Origin: Lachnospiraceae bacterium
Lineage (GTDB): Bacteria > Bacillota > Clostridia > Lachnospirales > Lachnospiraceae
Reading direction: 5' to 3'
Length of the DNA stretch: 64,000 nt
Assembly: GCA_014804785.1 (NCBI GenBank)
Contig: JAAUZD010000018.1
Span: 1 to 64,000 of the forward strand
The position numbers were made by a program, and so were the translations under genes. A model generated the notes under the pieces. That model was given only the letters and a program-made list of their open reading frames with translations, was not told the DNA's origin and made no database searches. Shown here in pieces: positions 26,207-35,640 of the stretch (position 1 is the first letter of the stretch; each line of letters opens with the position of its first letter).

Positions 26207-27583
26207 TCAGCCCATGTCCTTTCCACGTCCCGTTTTCCCTAAAACGGCATCAATAAAGTCATATCCGCTTGATTTTACAATATCTATTTTTACTTGTAAA
26301 GCATTTTTCATTTCTGTGACCGTCACATCATCCAGAAAAACTTCTTCTCCGCTCCTTAATGTATTCTGAGGCAGCAAAAGCCTTTCGCCCAAATTTTTCC
26401 CTTTCAGTTGGGATAGGATATCCTGACCTGTAAGAAGTCCGGCAACAGTAATCATCTCGCCAAAAAAATAATTGACAATCTGGTATACATGGATGGTAAG
26501 CCCAGGCACGAAATCCATCATTTTTTCTGCCATTTTAAGAATATAAGGATAAGCAATCTTTCCTGTGGCAATGGATATCTCCCGAGGCATGTAGTTTCTA
26601 TCCCGCTCCTCCTTCAAATCCTCGTCTTTCTTCCATTTTTTCAGGCCGTCCTCAAATTCATCCAGCAAAAGCCGAAGCATCCCAACGCCGTTTTCCAATT
26701 GAAGGTATCCATCATAAGTCTCTTCCAAAGGCAAATCCCTTTCCGCAGTGATATACCATTCATCACTGGCATGGATAAAGTGGATGCCATGCCTTGCATA
26801 GATTTCCTTCTGGAATCCATGTATCAGATCAAGGACTTTTTCTGCATCTTCTTTTGTAAATGGCTGCAATGGATATAATCCGTCCCGGAATTTAGAAAGC
26901 CCTACCGGTACTACTGAAACGCTTTCCAGAACCGGGATATACTCCATCAGCTTTCTGATACTATGTTCCAGTTCTTTTCCGTCATTTACTCCCTTACAAA
27001 GAACAATCTGCCCGTTCATGGTAATACCTGCCTCATAAAACCGGTCTACCTTTTTAAGCGCCTCTCCTGCAAAACGATTATTCAGCATTTTACATCGCAG
27101 TTGAGGATTCATGGTCTGAAAGGAAATATTGATTGGTGATAGGTGGTACTTGATAACTCTTTCCACATCATGCTCAGACATATTCGTAAGCGTCACATAA
27201 TTCCCCTGCAGAAAGGAAAGCCTGGAATCATCATCCTTAAAATATAAGGTTTCTCTCATTCCTTTCGGCATCTGGTCTATGAAACAGAAAATACATTTGT
27301 TGTGACAGGAGCGATAATCATCCATCAGCCCACTCTCAAACACAATTCCAAGATCCTCGTCTTCCTCCTTATCCACTTCCAGGAGCCACTGCTCTTTATT
27401 CGGTTTCTCTATCAGAATTTCAATATACTCATTTTCAACAAAATACTGATAATCAAAAATATCTTCAATTTCTTCCTGGTTGATCGAAAGAAGCCTGTCC
27501 CCCGGTTCAATGTCAAGTTCCATGGCAATACTTCCGGGCAGAACCACTTTGATCAAATGGCCTTTTTGCTGTTTTCTTTTCAT
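26207..27583 (-). CDS. DUF512 radical-SAM protein with N-terminal PDZ-like domain
   Basis: The 458-residue protein has a PDZ-like start (HLIKVVLPGSIAMELDIEPG, about residues 8-27), the radical-SAM cluster motif CX3CX2C in SCHNKCIFCFIDQMP (about residues 92-106) and the C-terminal DUF512 region with NYFFGEMITVAGLLTGQD. The family is widespread next to der in Firmicutes; its reaction is not known. The coupling with der suggests a link to ribosome or RNA maturation, but this is inference. GGAGCAG precedes the ATG. Confidence 0.92.
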   Translation of the reverse strand: MKRKQQKGHLIKVVLPGSIAMELDIEPGDRLLSINQEEIEDIFDYQYFVENEYIEILIEKPNKEQWLLEVDKEEDEDLGIVFESGLMDDYRSCHNKCIFCFIDQMPKGMRETLYFKDDDSRLSFLQGNYVTLTNMSEHDVERVIKYHLSPINISFQTMNPQLRCKMLNNRFAGEALKKVDRFYEAGITMNGQIVLCKGVNDGKELEHSIRKLMEYIPVLESVSVVPVGLSKFRDGLYPLQPFTKEDAEKVLDLIHGFQKEIYARHGIHFIHASDEWYITAERDLPLEETYDGYLQLENGVGMLRLLLDEFEDGLKKWKKDEDLKEERDRNYMPREISIATGKIAYPYILKMAEKMMDFVPGLTIHVYQIVNYFFGEMITVAGLLTGQDILSQLKGKNLGERLLLPQNTLRSGEEVFLDDVTVTEMKNALQVKIDIVKSSGYDFIDAVLGKTGRGKDMG

Positions 27584-27637
27584 GAAATATCTGCTCCAAA
27601 TCCTTCATCGATCCTTTTCTATTTTACTAGAATTTTC

Positions 27638-27666
27638 TTGACGTGTCACTAGCATAATGATATAAA
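27638..27666 (+). promoter_or_regulatory. Sigma-A promoter of prs
   Basis: TTGACG (27638-27643), 17 bases and TATAAA (27661-27666) form a strong sigma-A promoter 40 bases before the prs start, in the divergent gap with the DUF512 gene. Confidence 0.82.
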
Positions 27667-27706
27667 ATAAAGTGATATTTATTATATTTACTTTCTGGAG
27701 GTCATT

Positions 27707-28903
27707 ATGCCTAATCTACGTGAACTGGAAGCAGCCATTCCGGTTGCCCCCTTAAAACTTGTCGTTATGGATTCAGCCGCCATGCTTGGAACCAAAGTCA
27801 ACAATCATCTTGTCAATTTCAGAAGAGATGTTAAGAATATAGCCAAAAACGATCCCGCCTTTGAAGGATATGTGGCTGATAATTACATTCTGGATTCTAC
27901 CTGTTATCGCTTTGGCAGCGGAGAAGGAAAAGCCGTCCTAAATGAATCCATCCGCGGAAAGGATTTATTCATTCTTGTGGATGTCTGCAATCATAGCATT
28001 TCTTACAAAATGAACGGCTATACCAATTATAAATCTCCTGATGACCATTATCAGGATCTGAAAAGAATCATTGCGGCGGTCAACGGAAAAGCCCACCGCA
28101 TCAATGTGATCATGCCCTTTCTCTATGAAGGACGCCAGCATAAAAGATCGGGGCGCGAATCTCTTGACTGCGCTTATGCAATAGAAGAACTGAGCAATAT
28201 GGGTGTCAGCAATTTTATTACCTTTGATGCCCATGATCCAAGAGTGCAAAATGCGGAGCCGCTGCGCGGTTTTGATAATTTTACCCCGCCTTACCAGTTT
28301 ATCCGTGCTCTTCTTGCCGCTGACGACAGTCTTCTTATTGATAAAGATCATCTGATTGTCATAAGCCCTGATGAAGGCGCATTGGATCGCGCTGTTTACT
28401 TTGCAAACGTTCTGGGCGTGGATACAGGCATGTTCTATAAACGCCGTGACTATTCTACCATCATAAATGGCAAAAATCCCATTGTTGCCCACGAATTCCT
28501 GGGTGATAATATTGACGGAAAAGATGTCATCATCATTGATGATATGATTTCTTCCGGAGGAAGTATGATCGATACTGCCAGACAATTAAAAGCAATGAAT
28601 GCGAAACGTGTTTACATATGCTGCACCTTTGGACTCTTTACAGATGGGCTTGAACGTTTTGACGAGGCATATGAGAAATGCTATTTTGATAAGGTGGTAA
28701 CCACAAACCTTACTTATCAGATTCCTGAACTCAAATCCCGCCCTTACTATCTGGAAGCAGATATGAGCAAATTTATGGCTTCCATTATTGATTTTATGAA
28801 TCACGATTCTTCCATGGCAAATGTTTATACTCCCACTGAAAAGATCCGTGAGTTCCTTGCAAGCTATAATAACCGTGAAATTGCTCATTCAATTATTGAA
28901 TGA
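27707..28903 (+). CDS. prs: Ribose-phosphate pyrophosphokinase (PRPP synthase), long form
   Basis: It makes PRPP from ribose-5-phosphate and ATP for purine, pyrimidine, NAD, His and Trp synthesis. The 398-residue protein is about 80 residues longer than the standard enzyme. Equivalents of the core motifs are present: GRQHKRSGRES for the RQDRK ATP site, TFDAHDPRVQNAEP for the pyrophosphate loop, FYKRRDYS for the catalytic flexible loop and VIIIDDMISSGGSMID for the ribose-phosphate loop. The altered motifs fit the long clostridial branch. GGAGG precedes the ATG; transcription starts from the strong promoter at 27638. The gene ends in an 18-bp tandem repeat and a strong terminator. Confidence 0.93.
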   Translation: MPNLRELEAAIPVAPLKLVVMDSAAMLGTKVNNHLVNFRRDVKNIAKNDPAFEGYVADNYILDSTCYRFGSGEGKAVLNESIRGKDLFILVDVCNHSISYKMNGYTNYKSPDDHYQDLKRIIAAVNGKAHRINVIMPFLYEGRQHKRSGRESLDCAYAIEELSNMGVSNFITFDAHDPRVQNAEPLRGFDNFTPPYQFIRALLAADDSLLIDKDHLIVISPDEGALDRAVYFANVLGVDTGMFYKRRDYSTIINGKNPIVAHEFLGDNIDGKDVIIIDDMISSGGSMIDTARQLKAMNAKRVYICCTFGLFTDGLERFDEAYEKCYFDKVVTTNLTYQIPELKSRPYYLEADMSKFMASIIDFMNHDSSMANVYTPTEKIREFLASYNNREIAHSIIE

Positions 28904-28935
28904 TATTCAATTATTGAATGATATTCATTTATTGT
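28888..28935 (+). repeat. 18-bp tandem duplication over the prs stop codon
   Basis: TTCAATTATTGAATGATA occurs at 28888-28905 and again at 28906-28923, followed by a third partial unit. The first copy contains the prs stop codon TGA. Each unit contains a near-palindrome (TTCAATTATTGAA). Confidence 0.85.
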
Positions 28936-28944
28936 AATCAAAGA

Positions 28945-28985
28945 CAGGATGCCGGTTATCTATCTGACCGGCATCCTGCTCTTTT
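28945..28985. terminator. Bidirectional terminator between prs and the histidine kinase gene
   Basis: CAGGATGCCGGT (28945-28956) pairs with ACCGGCATCCTG (28967-28978), a perfect 12-bp stem, followed on plus by CTCTTTTT. The two flanking genes converge here. Confidence 0.93.
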
Positions 28986-31573
28986 TAGACTTCTTCCGTT
29001 AGCGGGAAAGTAAGATTTACTTTAAACAAATCTCCATCCATAATGATTTCAAATTTTCCTTTCTGTGCCAGTGTCAGGTTCTTGGCAATGGACAGTCCCA
29101 GACCGCTCCCCTCTGTTGTCCTTGACTCATCGCCTCTGATGAACCTTTCCGTCAGTTCCTCGGGATTTACCTTTAAGGGCTGTGCAGATATGTTCTTAAT
29201 GGAAAGCTGCACCTGTGCTGCTTCCCCTTCCGTCTGCACTCGTTCAAGATCAATATAGACTCTTGTTCCCGGCAGCGCATATTTATAGATATTGTTAAAA
29301 AGATTCTCTATTACACGCCAGATTCTTCTGCTGTCTGCCTCTATAGAAACAATTCCTTTGGGCGTATTTAAAACCGGATGCAGTGTTTTTTCTTCAAATT
29401 TTTCTGAAAACTCTCCTATCGTCTGATTCAAGAGTTCAATCAGATTGATCTTTTCCCATTGAAGTACGATATTCCCGGATGAAATCTTGGAAGCCTCCAC
29501 CAGATCATCTGTAAGTTGTTTCAGCCGCTGGGACTTTGCATCCAGCACTTCAATATACTCTTTAATCTTAGAATCCTGCACATTTTCCCGCTTGATTAAA
29601 TCCACATAATTGATGATTGAAGTCAGAGGAGTCTTAATATCATGGGACACATTGGTAATCAGATCCGCTTTCAGACGTTCATCCTTCATGCTCTTTTCCA
29701 CCGCTATCCTTACACTGTCGCCAATACTATTTACTGCACGCGCAAGCAGGAGATCGTCCCCATGCATTCCTTCTTCTTTTACCTTATGTGTCAGATTTCC
29801 ATCTTTAATCAACTCGATGCCTTCTAAAATCGACTGTTTTGCAAGGGCTGAGCGATATAGCACATATCCCGCTGCTCCATCCGCTGCAAGCAGCACAAGA
29901 CATCCCAACAGATTTCCCCCACCGGCAATCGAACCGTCAGAATTCAGATATCCTAGAACTAGTCCGCATCCCAAATTCAGTAAAACCAAAATGATAAAAG
30001 GAACCCACACTCTTAAAATCACGTTGGAACGGTCATATGCATAAGAAATCCACTTTTTGACAAATATCCCAAATCGATTTAAAAGACTGTTCTTCCATAA
30101 GCACTTTGCCCTGATCCGCCTTACAAAGCTATAATAAAAGAAAGAAAACAGGACGCTGACAAGCAGTGCAAAAGTTCCTGCCAGAATGATTTTGATGCTC
30201 TCGTCAGCAATACGCCACGGCCACCACTCTAAGCCCCTTGCGCCTCCCCAAAAAAGTCCTACGGTAATTAAAATTCCTGCAATCAGCATCATTTCCGTGG
30301 GAATATAGTCTTCAGAATGCAGCTTCACATATCTCTCACCAGTGTCCTTTCTATAAGATGCCCCTTCTTTGGCAGTAAGCAACACCAGAAGGAAAAGATA
30401 GATTCCCACACAGACAACGGCGCCAATCAGATACTGCCATAAGTAAGGAACAAAATTGTGAAAACCTACATTGGCCTGATAAAAACAGTCTTTTGCTTCG
30501 TAACCGGATTTAACGCCGATCATAATCTGAGTATCCTCCGGATAAGAATACTCGTATCCATTCAAAATATACCGCAACGTAGATTCTTCTATCAGGGTAT
30601 TAGTTTCATACTCCATATTTGCGGGATCATAATAAACATATCCGCTGCACTGACCTACCAGTTCTTTTTTCAGTTCGGAAAGCGTCTGTGTCCCAAGCTC
30701 CATATTGCTGAAGATCTGTGTATCTTTCCCTATCGTTCTTCTGATGATATATACAACATTGGAATTTCCCGAATCATAATAATCCGCATATTTTAAATAT
30801 TCGTTATAATTGATGTTTAAATCCTCTGCCGCTTTTTTTACATGATCACAAAGCTCATAATATTCCTCCCAGGTGGACACATGATCTTCTATGTTCTTTC
30901 CATCTACCGTGTGATATCTGTTATTCAGCACATTGGCATCAGCCGGATCCCTGTCTGTTATCCCCTCTTCCAGTAAATTACCGGACACATCCGTCACTGT
31001 AACGAAGCTGGAAAGGTCTGCATTTAAATAACTTACCGTACCGCCGCTGTAATCATCCAGATTTACCTTAGTTACAGTCCTTTTTCTGCTTAAGAAGCGA
31101 TCCACTTCCTCTCCGCTCATATAAATTCTTTCATAGTTAAAACCAGCCTGCGCCCACTTAATCAGATCCTCCAGATAATACCTTGCCGTAATATACTCAG
31201 ACTCAACACCGCTGTATCTGCCTGCAAAAGCAGTCACATCCACTTCCTTTTTGCCATCAAATTCCGCATCTGTTTCAAGCTGCCCTCTTATGGTTCCGTA
31301 ACAGATGATGTCAGATACGCTGTTTCCCAAAAGTGTATTGAACACTTCAGAATCCTCAAAGAGCTCATTTTGTTCCACCCCGGTCAGCCGATATGCCTGC
31401 ACACCTTTTAATGTATCTACGAATACATAGGATCTCGAAAAAACGATTGCAACAAGAACCACTGCCGCTACTATGGAAATATGCTGCACAACATGCAAAA
31501 GCGCTATGCTGACTCTGTTGTTTTTCTTTTTTCTTTTTTCCGTTTCCTTTTGCTGCTCCCTTTGCTTTTCCAT
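28985..31573 (-). CDS. Membrane sensor histidine kinase with large extracellular domain
   Basis: This 862-residue kinase has a basic N-terminus, a first membrane helix (about 24-46), an extracellular region of about 320 residues of no recognised family, then about five more membrane helices (between about 375 and 575), a HAMP-like linker and the kinase core. The HisKA motif is NVSHDIKTPLTS (about residue 647) and the ATP-binding domain shows NLFNNIYKYA (N box) and GSGLGLSIAKN (G2 box). The response-regulator gene ends 9 bases upstream and they form a pair. The multi-helix middle resembles uncharacterised Lachnospiraceae kinases related to the VanS-type group; the signal is unknown. AGGAGAG precedes the ATG. 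Confidence 0.93.
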   Translation of the reverse strand: MEKQREQQKETEKRKKKNNRVSIALLHVVQHISIVAAVVLVAIVFSRSYVFVDTLKGVQAYRLTGVEQNELFEDSEVFNTLLGNSVSDIICYGTIRGQLETDAEFDGKKEVDVTAFAGRYSGVESEYITARYYLEDLIKWAQAGFNYERIYMSGEEVDRFLSRKRTVTKVNLDDYSGGTVSYLNADLSSFVTVTDVSGNLLEEGITDRDPADANVLNNRYHTVDGKNIEDHVSTWEEYYELCDHVKKAAEDLNINYNEYLKYADYYDSGNSNVVYIIRRTIGKDTQIFSNMELGTQTLSELKKELVGQCSGYVYYDPANMEYETNTLIEESTLRYILNGYEYSYPEDTQIMIGVKSGYEAKDCFYQANVGFHNFVPYLWQYLIGAVVCVGIYLFLLVLLTAKEGASYRKDTGERYVKLHSEDYIPTEMMLIAGILITVGLFWGGARGLEWWPWRIADESIKIILAGTFALLVSVLFSFFYYSFVRRIRAKCLWKNSLLNRFGIFVKKWISYAYDRSNVILRVWVPFIILVLLNLGCGLVLGYLNSDGSIAGGGNLLGCLVLLAADGAAGYVLYRSALAKQSILEGIELIKDGNLTHKVKEEGMHGDDLLLARAVNSIGDSVRIAVEKSMKDERLKADLITNVSHDIKTPLTSIINYVDLIKRENVQDSKIKEYIEVLDAKSQRLKQLTDDLVEASKISSGNIVLQWEKINLIELLNQTIGEFSEKFEEKTLHPVLNTPKGIVSIEADSRRIWRVIENLFNNIYKYALPGTRVYIDLERVQTEGEAAQVQLSIKNISAQPLKVNPEELTERFIRGDESRTTEGSGLGLSIAKNLTLAQKGKFEIIMDGDLFKVNLTFPLTEEV

Positions 31574-31582
31574 ATGGCTCTC

Positions 31583-32275
31583 CTATTGTTTTTCAATCTT
31601 ATATCCTACTCCCCATACTACTTTTAAATATCTGGGTTCCTTCGGATTGATCTCAATTTTTTCTCTGATATGTCTGATGTGGACTGCAACGGTATTATCA
31701 GCACCAATGGCTTCCTCATTCCAGATATTTTCATAAATCTGGTCAATGGAAAATACTTTTCCCTGATTTTTCACCAGAAGAAGTAAAATATTATATTCAA
31801 TGGGAGTCAGCCTGACGCTCTCTCCATCCACCGTCACTTCCTTGGTATCATCATTGATACTAAGTCCTCCCACAGTAAACAGCGCATTGTTCTCCACATT
31901 CAGATTCCCCAACTGGGTATACCTGCGCAGATTGGATTTGACCCTCGCCACCAACTCCAATGGATTAAAAGGTTTGGTCACATAATCATCCGCTCCAATA
32001 TTCAATCCCAGAATCTTATCTGTGTCTTCCGATTTTGCTGACAGAAAAATAATCGGTATGCTGCTGTACTCCCTGATTTTCAGGGTGGCATGAATGCCGT
32101 CCAGCTTAGGCATCATGATATCTATAATGAGGAGTTGAATATTCAATTCCTTTAGCATCCTGACTGCCTGTTCGCCGTCATAGGCTTTATAAATCTGATA
32201 CCCTTCCTGGTTTAAATAGATTTCAATTGCATCCACTATTTCTTTGTCATCATCGCAAACTAAAATATTGGTCAT
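31583..32275 (-). CDS. OmpR/PhoB-family response regulator
   Basis: The 230-residue protein has a receiver domain with the acidic pair in CDDD, the phospho-acceptor Asp in IIDIMMPKLDG (about residue 52), a Ser in FLSAKSE and a Lys in VTKPFNP, followed by a winged-helix output domain (about 130-228; RLTPIEYNILLLLVKNQGKVF and DNTVAVHIRHIREKI). It should bind direct-repeat sites at target promoters after phosphorylation by the kinase encoded next. GAGGAAAAG precedes the ATG. Targets are not evident in the window. Confidence 0.96.
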   Translation of the reverse strand: MTNILVCDDDKEIVDAIEIYLNQEGYQIYKAYDGEQAVRMLKELNIQLLIIDIMMPKLDGIHATLKIREYSSIPIIFLSAKSEDTDKILGLNIGADDYVTKPFNPLELVARVKSNLRRYTQLGNLNVENNALFTVGGLSINDDTKEVTVDGESVRLTPIEYNILLLLVKNQGKVFSIDQIYENIWNEEAIGADNTVAVHIRHIREKIEINPKEPRYLKVVWGVGYKIEKQ

Positions 32276-32359
32276 ATTCTTTTCCTCTTTAACCTTTTAT
32301 CTTTTAATCTGACATTATCAGTAAACCACATAAATTTTAAGTGTTCCTTAGGAAAAAAG

Positions 32360-33217
32360 TTAAGACTTTCTTAATTCCATAAATGCCCCAAGATTCCCCC
32401 TTTTTCCTTTGCTGGCACGGTGGGAAAACAGATACTCGCTGTTGCAGCAGGTGCACAGATCCGTCACTGCAAGATGTTCACTTAAAATTCCGGCTCCCAG
32501 CAGAACCTTCTTATTTGCCTCCCAGAGATCAAGCTGATACTTTCCCGGTTCTTTTCCCTCTGACAAAAGACAGTTCCATTCTTCCGGAAAACTCTTTCTA
32601 AAAGCCTCTGCAACCTCTTCTCCCACCTCATAGCAGTCCTTACAAATGGAAGGACCGATTGCGGCAATCACATCCTCCGGTTTTGTTCCAAAAGCCTCAC
32701 GCATGTTCTTTAACATTGCCTCTCCCATCCGACAGACGGTCCCACGCCAGCCGGAATGACCAAGACCAATCGCCTCATTTTTCACATCAACAAAATAAAG
32801 CGGAACACAGTCTGCATAGGATGTGCATAATAAGATTCCGGGCACATTGGTAATAAGACCATCCACATCATCATAATCCGCCGGATAAAGTACGCCCTTT
32901 CCACAGTCCTTTTCCGTGACAAGGCGCACATTGGTAGTATGTGTCTGCTTGGAACATACAATCCTGTCAGGCGTAGTCTCAAAAATCTCTGCTATCCTTC
33001 TGAAATTTTCATCTATCGCCTCTTTATCGTCCCCTCTTGCATAACTGAGATTCATGGAGGCATAAATCCCTTTACTTACGCCTCCTTCTCTGGTAGAAAA
33101 TAAATGTCTGACCATCTCCACTTCATCCAGCAGCGGAAAGGTCAGATATTCAATCTGCTTATATTTATGAACCTTCATGGGTTCATTTTTATTATTGTTT
33201 TTCCTTAATAACTCCAT
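32360..33217 (-). CDS. pgeF: PgeF/YfiH-family multicopper-type (laccase-domain) protein
   Basis: The 285-residue protein has the DUF152 family features: FSTREGGVS, the first metal site in CSKQTHTTN, SYADCVPLYFVD and GHSGWRGT (Cys-His metal ligands), and GPSICKDCYEV. Relatives remove wrongly incorporated Ser from peptidoglycan precursors (PgeF) or act as purine nucleoside phosphorylases; both have been reported for the family and cannot be separated here. GGAGGG lies ten bases before the ATG at 33215-33217; the longer frame from 33337 overlaps yraN and is rejected. It closes the yraN-flhB-like group. Confidence 0.92.
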   Translation of the reverse strand: MELLRKNNNKNEPMKVHKYKQIEYLTFPLLDEVEMVRHLFSTREGGVSKGIYASMNLSYARGDDKEAIDENFRRIAEIFETTPDRIVCSKQTHTTNVRLVTEKDCGKGVLYPADYDDVDGLITNVPGILLCTSYADCVPLYFVDVKNEAIGLGHSGWRGTVCRMGEAMLKNMREAFGTKPEDVIAAIGPSICKDCYEVGEEVAEAFRKSFPEEWNCLLSEGKEPGKYQLDLWEANKKVLLGAGILSEHLAVTDLCTCCNSEYLFSHRASKGKRGNLGAFMELRKS

Positions 33218-33261
33218 ACTTATAACGCCCTCCTGTCCTGCCCGCTGCATCACTACGTTTT

Positions 33262-33639
33262 TTACCATGAAGCGGAGCCTCCTCCTTTTCTGTGATAGGG
33301 AAATGCATTCCGATACCAGGTAATCTGTTCCCCGCAAATTGCAACCACATCATACCGAATCTGTCTGCCCTCACATTGAGGATGGATTATTCTGTAGTAA
33401 TCCGAAACCATACAGATTTTTGCCTGCTTCGCTATCCCCACTGCCTCCTCAGGCGCCCCGGCAGATACATTTTTTCTATACTTGACCTCCACAAAGACCA
33501 GGCAGTTTTCATGCAGTCCTACGATATCGATTTCCCCCTGCCTGCATCTGAAATTCCGCTCAAGAACGATAAATCCCTTTTCTTCAAGGTAATCTGCCGC
33601 TTTGTCTTCATATATGTGTCCCGTTTCTTTTTTATTCAA
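33262..33639 (-). CDS. YraN family (UPF0102) nuclease-fold protein
   Basis: The 125-residue protein carries the UPF0102 signature: GHIYEDKAADYLEEKGF, then the restriction-endonuclease-like core GEIDIVGLHENCLVFVEVKYR (D and E-V-K catalytic-type residues). The function is not settled; a Holliday-junction or DNA-repair role has been suggested from the fold. TTG at 33637-33639 is taken as start because AAGGAG lies six bases upstream and this gives the family length; the longer frame from 33723 would overlap the FlhB-like gene. Confidence 0.9.
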   Translation of the reverse strand: MNKKETGHIYEDKAADYLEEKGFIVLERNFRCRQGEIDIVGLHENCLVFVEVKYRKNVSAGAPEEAVGIAKQAKICMVSDYYRIIHPQCEGRQIRYDVVAICGEQITWYRNAFPYHRKGGGSASW

Positions 33640-33655
33640 TCCCTGCTCCTTGTAA

Positions 33656-33946
33656 TTATTTCGCCTTATCCATCTTTGCCTTGATTTTGTCCATGGCATC
33701 CACGAACACCAGAATTTCAGCAACTACTTCGTAAAGCTCCGGAGGAATCATCTCCCCGATTTCCAGACGAGAAAGCGTATCTGCCAGTTTGTCATCACGA
33801 TGTACCGGTACTTCCGCTTCCTGAGCTTTTTCTATGATGCGCTCTGCCAGCGCTCCCTTTCCGCTGGCTATGACTCTGGGGGCATTATCCTCTGGGTCAT
33901 AAGAAAGCGCAACCGCCTGCTTTATTTTTTTCTTTTCTTCTCCCAT
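33656..33946 (-). CDS. FlhB C-terminal-domain-like protein (FlhX/YlqH type)
   Basis: At 96 residues it corresponds to the cytoplasmic C-terminal domain of the flagellar export switch FlhB: AVALSYDPEDNAPRVIASGKG, then VPVHRDDKLADTLSRLEIGEMIP. The self-cleaving NPTH site is absent because the protein starts beyond it; there are no membrane helices. In Bacillus the same short protein (YlqH) lies next to a FliK-like YlqG in this neighbourhood, as here. It may stand in for the FlhB tail in hook-length switching, though no flagellar structural genes are in the window. Confidence 0.88.
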   Translation of the reverse strand: MGEEKKKIKQAVALSYDPEDNAPRVIASGKGALAERIIEKAQEAEVPVHRDDKLADTLSRLEIGEMIPPELYEVVAEILVFVDAMDKIKAKMDKAK

Positions 33947-33987
33947 AAAATCACACCTGCCTTTTGATGCTCCGCATAAGCCGTCTC

Positions 33988-35613
33988 TCAGGCTCTCGCG
34001 TCAAAGGAATATCCCGCCAGTGCAGAAATATTTTTATTCTGCTTCAGCATTTCCTCCATCACATTCGTATTCTCATCCCGATTAACAAATTCAGCATTTA
34101 CCGAATATCCCCGTTCCTCAAGCCTCTTATTTAAGATATCAATATTCTGGGCAATCAGGTCAAGGGCGGAATCATCCTGCAGATAAAACTTGGTAGATAC
34201 CTTCCGATCATTCAGCGCAACATATACATCCAGACTTCCAAGATACTCCATATCAAGATGAAGCAGCGCACTTACGCTCCCGTCTTTCCTTGCCAGACTT
34301 TTCTTGTTGGTATAGACGAACAGTTCGCCGCTCGCATCCTTTCCTTGCATTTTCAATGGAATCTGAACATAAGTAAAGGTCTGGTTTAATTGATTCATAA
34401 AATCAATATTGCCTGTGACATTGGCAACTGCCTTTGCAAGGGGCGTATCTACTTTTGTGCTCTGTTCCAACACCTGACTTAAGCGGTTCATCTGACTGTT
34501 CAGTCGCTCGTATAGTTTATCTACACTGTGCTCTTTTCCTACCTCTTCCGGAAGCATCAGCCATTGTCTGTTCATCTCATTTTTCAGAACATTTTTAAAT
34601 TCCCTGCTTTCCAAAAGATCAAAGAATTTCTCTTTATCCGGCAAAGCATCCTCCGAGAGCATTTTTTCAATCTCATGTAGCAGCGCCTGACCGCTCATGC
34701 GGTTCTGCGCAACTGCTCCTACGATCTTATCAGGCACCTCTGCCTGTTTTAGCGCCTTTACCAGCTCATTTAGTTCATTTTCAGGAAGCAACGGCTGCTC
34801 TACGCGGACTTCGGGCAGGATATTCTTGTCAGCGGCAGCTGAAGCTACAGCATCCTCCCCTTGACCTGCCGGATTTGCTATTATCTGTTCATCACCTTCC
34901 GCTCCCGTCTCCTCCATAGTATCTATCAAGGCACCCAGCACCTCTTTATAAAACTGAAGTCCCTGTGAAATCTCTCCGCTGCCCGTCATTTCCTGAAAAC
35001 TCTGGGTAAATGCATCTGCAATGTCAGAAAGGCTTTCGCCCAGCTGATGCTGGTAATTTTTATATGCCTCAAATTGGAAAATATTTTCTTTGGTAATGGG
35101 CAGATTCATTCTCTGCATCTGTACCAGTGTCTGAAGATCGACCTGCGGATTTGCATTGATAATACGGTTCATCTGGTATAATGACTGTTTGTCAATCGGA
35201 AGTCCCTCCTGCATCATTGCCTTAACCATTCCGGCTGTGATATTCGTCTCCGGAATACCTGCCGCCTGCAATGCCTTAGATACATTGGGATCCTGACTTA
35301 GATTTTCAAACAAGGGACTTAAAATGACTTTGCTGTTACTATTATTTTTTATTTGAAAGGTCAATATCTGTCCCGGCTGGGCCGACATACTTCCTTCCAG
35401 TTTTGCCTGTAATAATTGATTATCACCGATTGCAATCAAAATATCGATTCCATCACGCATCAACACCTCCCCAGCAATCGACTGCCCGGGCACCTTGCCC
35501 AAAATGGCATCCATGCCGTTTTTCAGTCCCTGCTCCATTGAAGATGCGCTTTCTGCATTCATATTCTCAGCAAAATTCTGATTAATTTGATTTACATAAG
35601 ACGAAAGTCTCAT
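33988..35613 (-). CDS. FliK-like hook-length-control domain protein (YlqG type)
   Basis: The 541-residue protein has no signal peptide. The first 220 residues are rich in Gln, Asn and Met; the C-terminal third (about 370-500; FTYVQIPLKMQGKDASGELFVY split by others, then LHLDMEYLGSLDVYVALNDRKVSTKFY) matches the FliK C-terminal domain, which in flagella contacts FlhB. It lies beside a short FlhB-C-like gene and downstream of rnhB, the same order as ylqF-rnhB-ylqG-ylqH in Bacillus. A role outside flagella is possible. AAAGGAG precedes the ATG. Confidence 0.8.
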   Translation of the reverse strand: MRLSSYVNQINQNFAENMNAESASSMEQGLKNGMDAILGKVPGQSIAGEVLMRDGIDILIAIGDNQLLQAKLEGSMSAQPGQILTFQIKNNSNSKVILSPLFENLSQDPNVSKALQAAGIPETNITAGMVKAMMQEGLPIDKQSLYQMNRIINANPQVDLQTLVQMQRMNLPITKENIFQFEAYKNYQHQLGESLSDIADAFTQSFQEMTGSGEISQGLQFYKEVLGALIDTMEETGAEGDEQIIANPAGQGEDAVASAAADKNILPEVRVEQPLLPENELNELVKALKQAEVPDKIVGAVAQNRMSGQALLHEIEKMLSEDALPDKEKFFDLLESREFKNVLKNEMNRQWLMLPEEVGKEHSVDKLYERLNSQMNRLSQVLEQSTKVDTPLAKAVANVTGNIDFMNQLNQTFTYVQIPLKMQGKDASGELFVYTNKKSLARKDGSVSALLHLDMEYLGSLDVYVALNDRKVSTKFYLQDDSALDLIAQNIDILNKRLEERGYSVNAEFVNRDENTNVMEEMLKQNKNISALAGYSFDARA

Positions 35614-35640
35614 CGGCTCTCCTTTCCATCCGCTTTTGCC

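Noticed and set aside
27965-28585. 206-residue minus-strand open frame within prs
   Set aside because: It is the exact antisense of a clearly conserved enzyme and has no recognisable motif.
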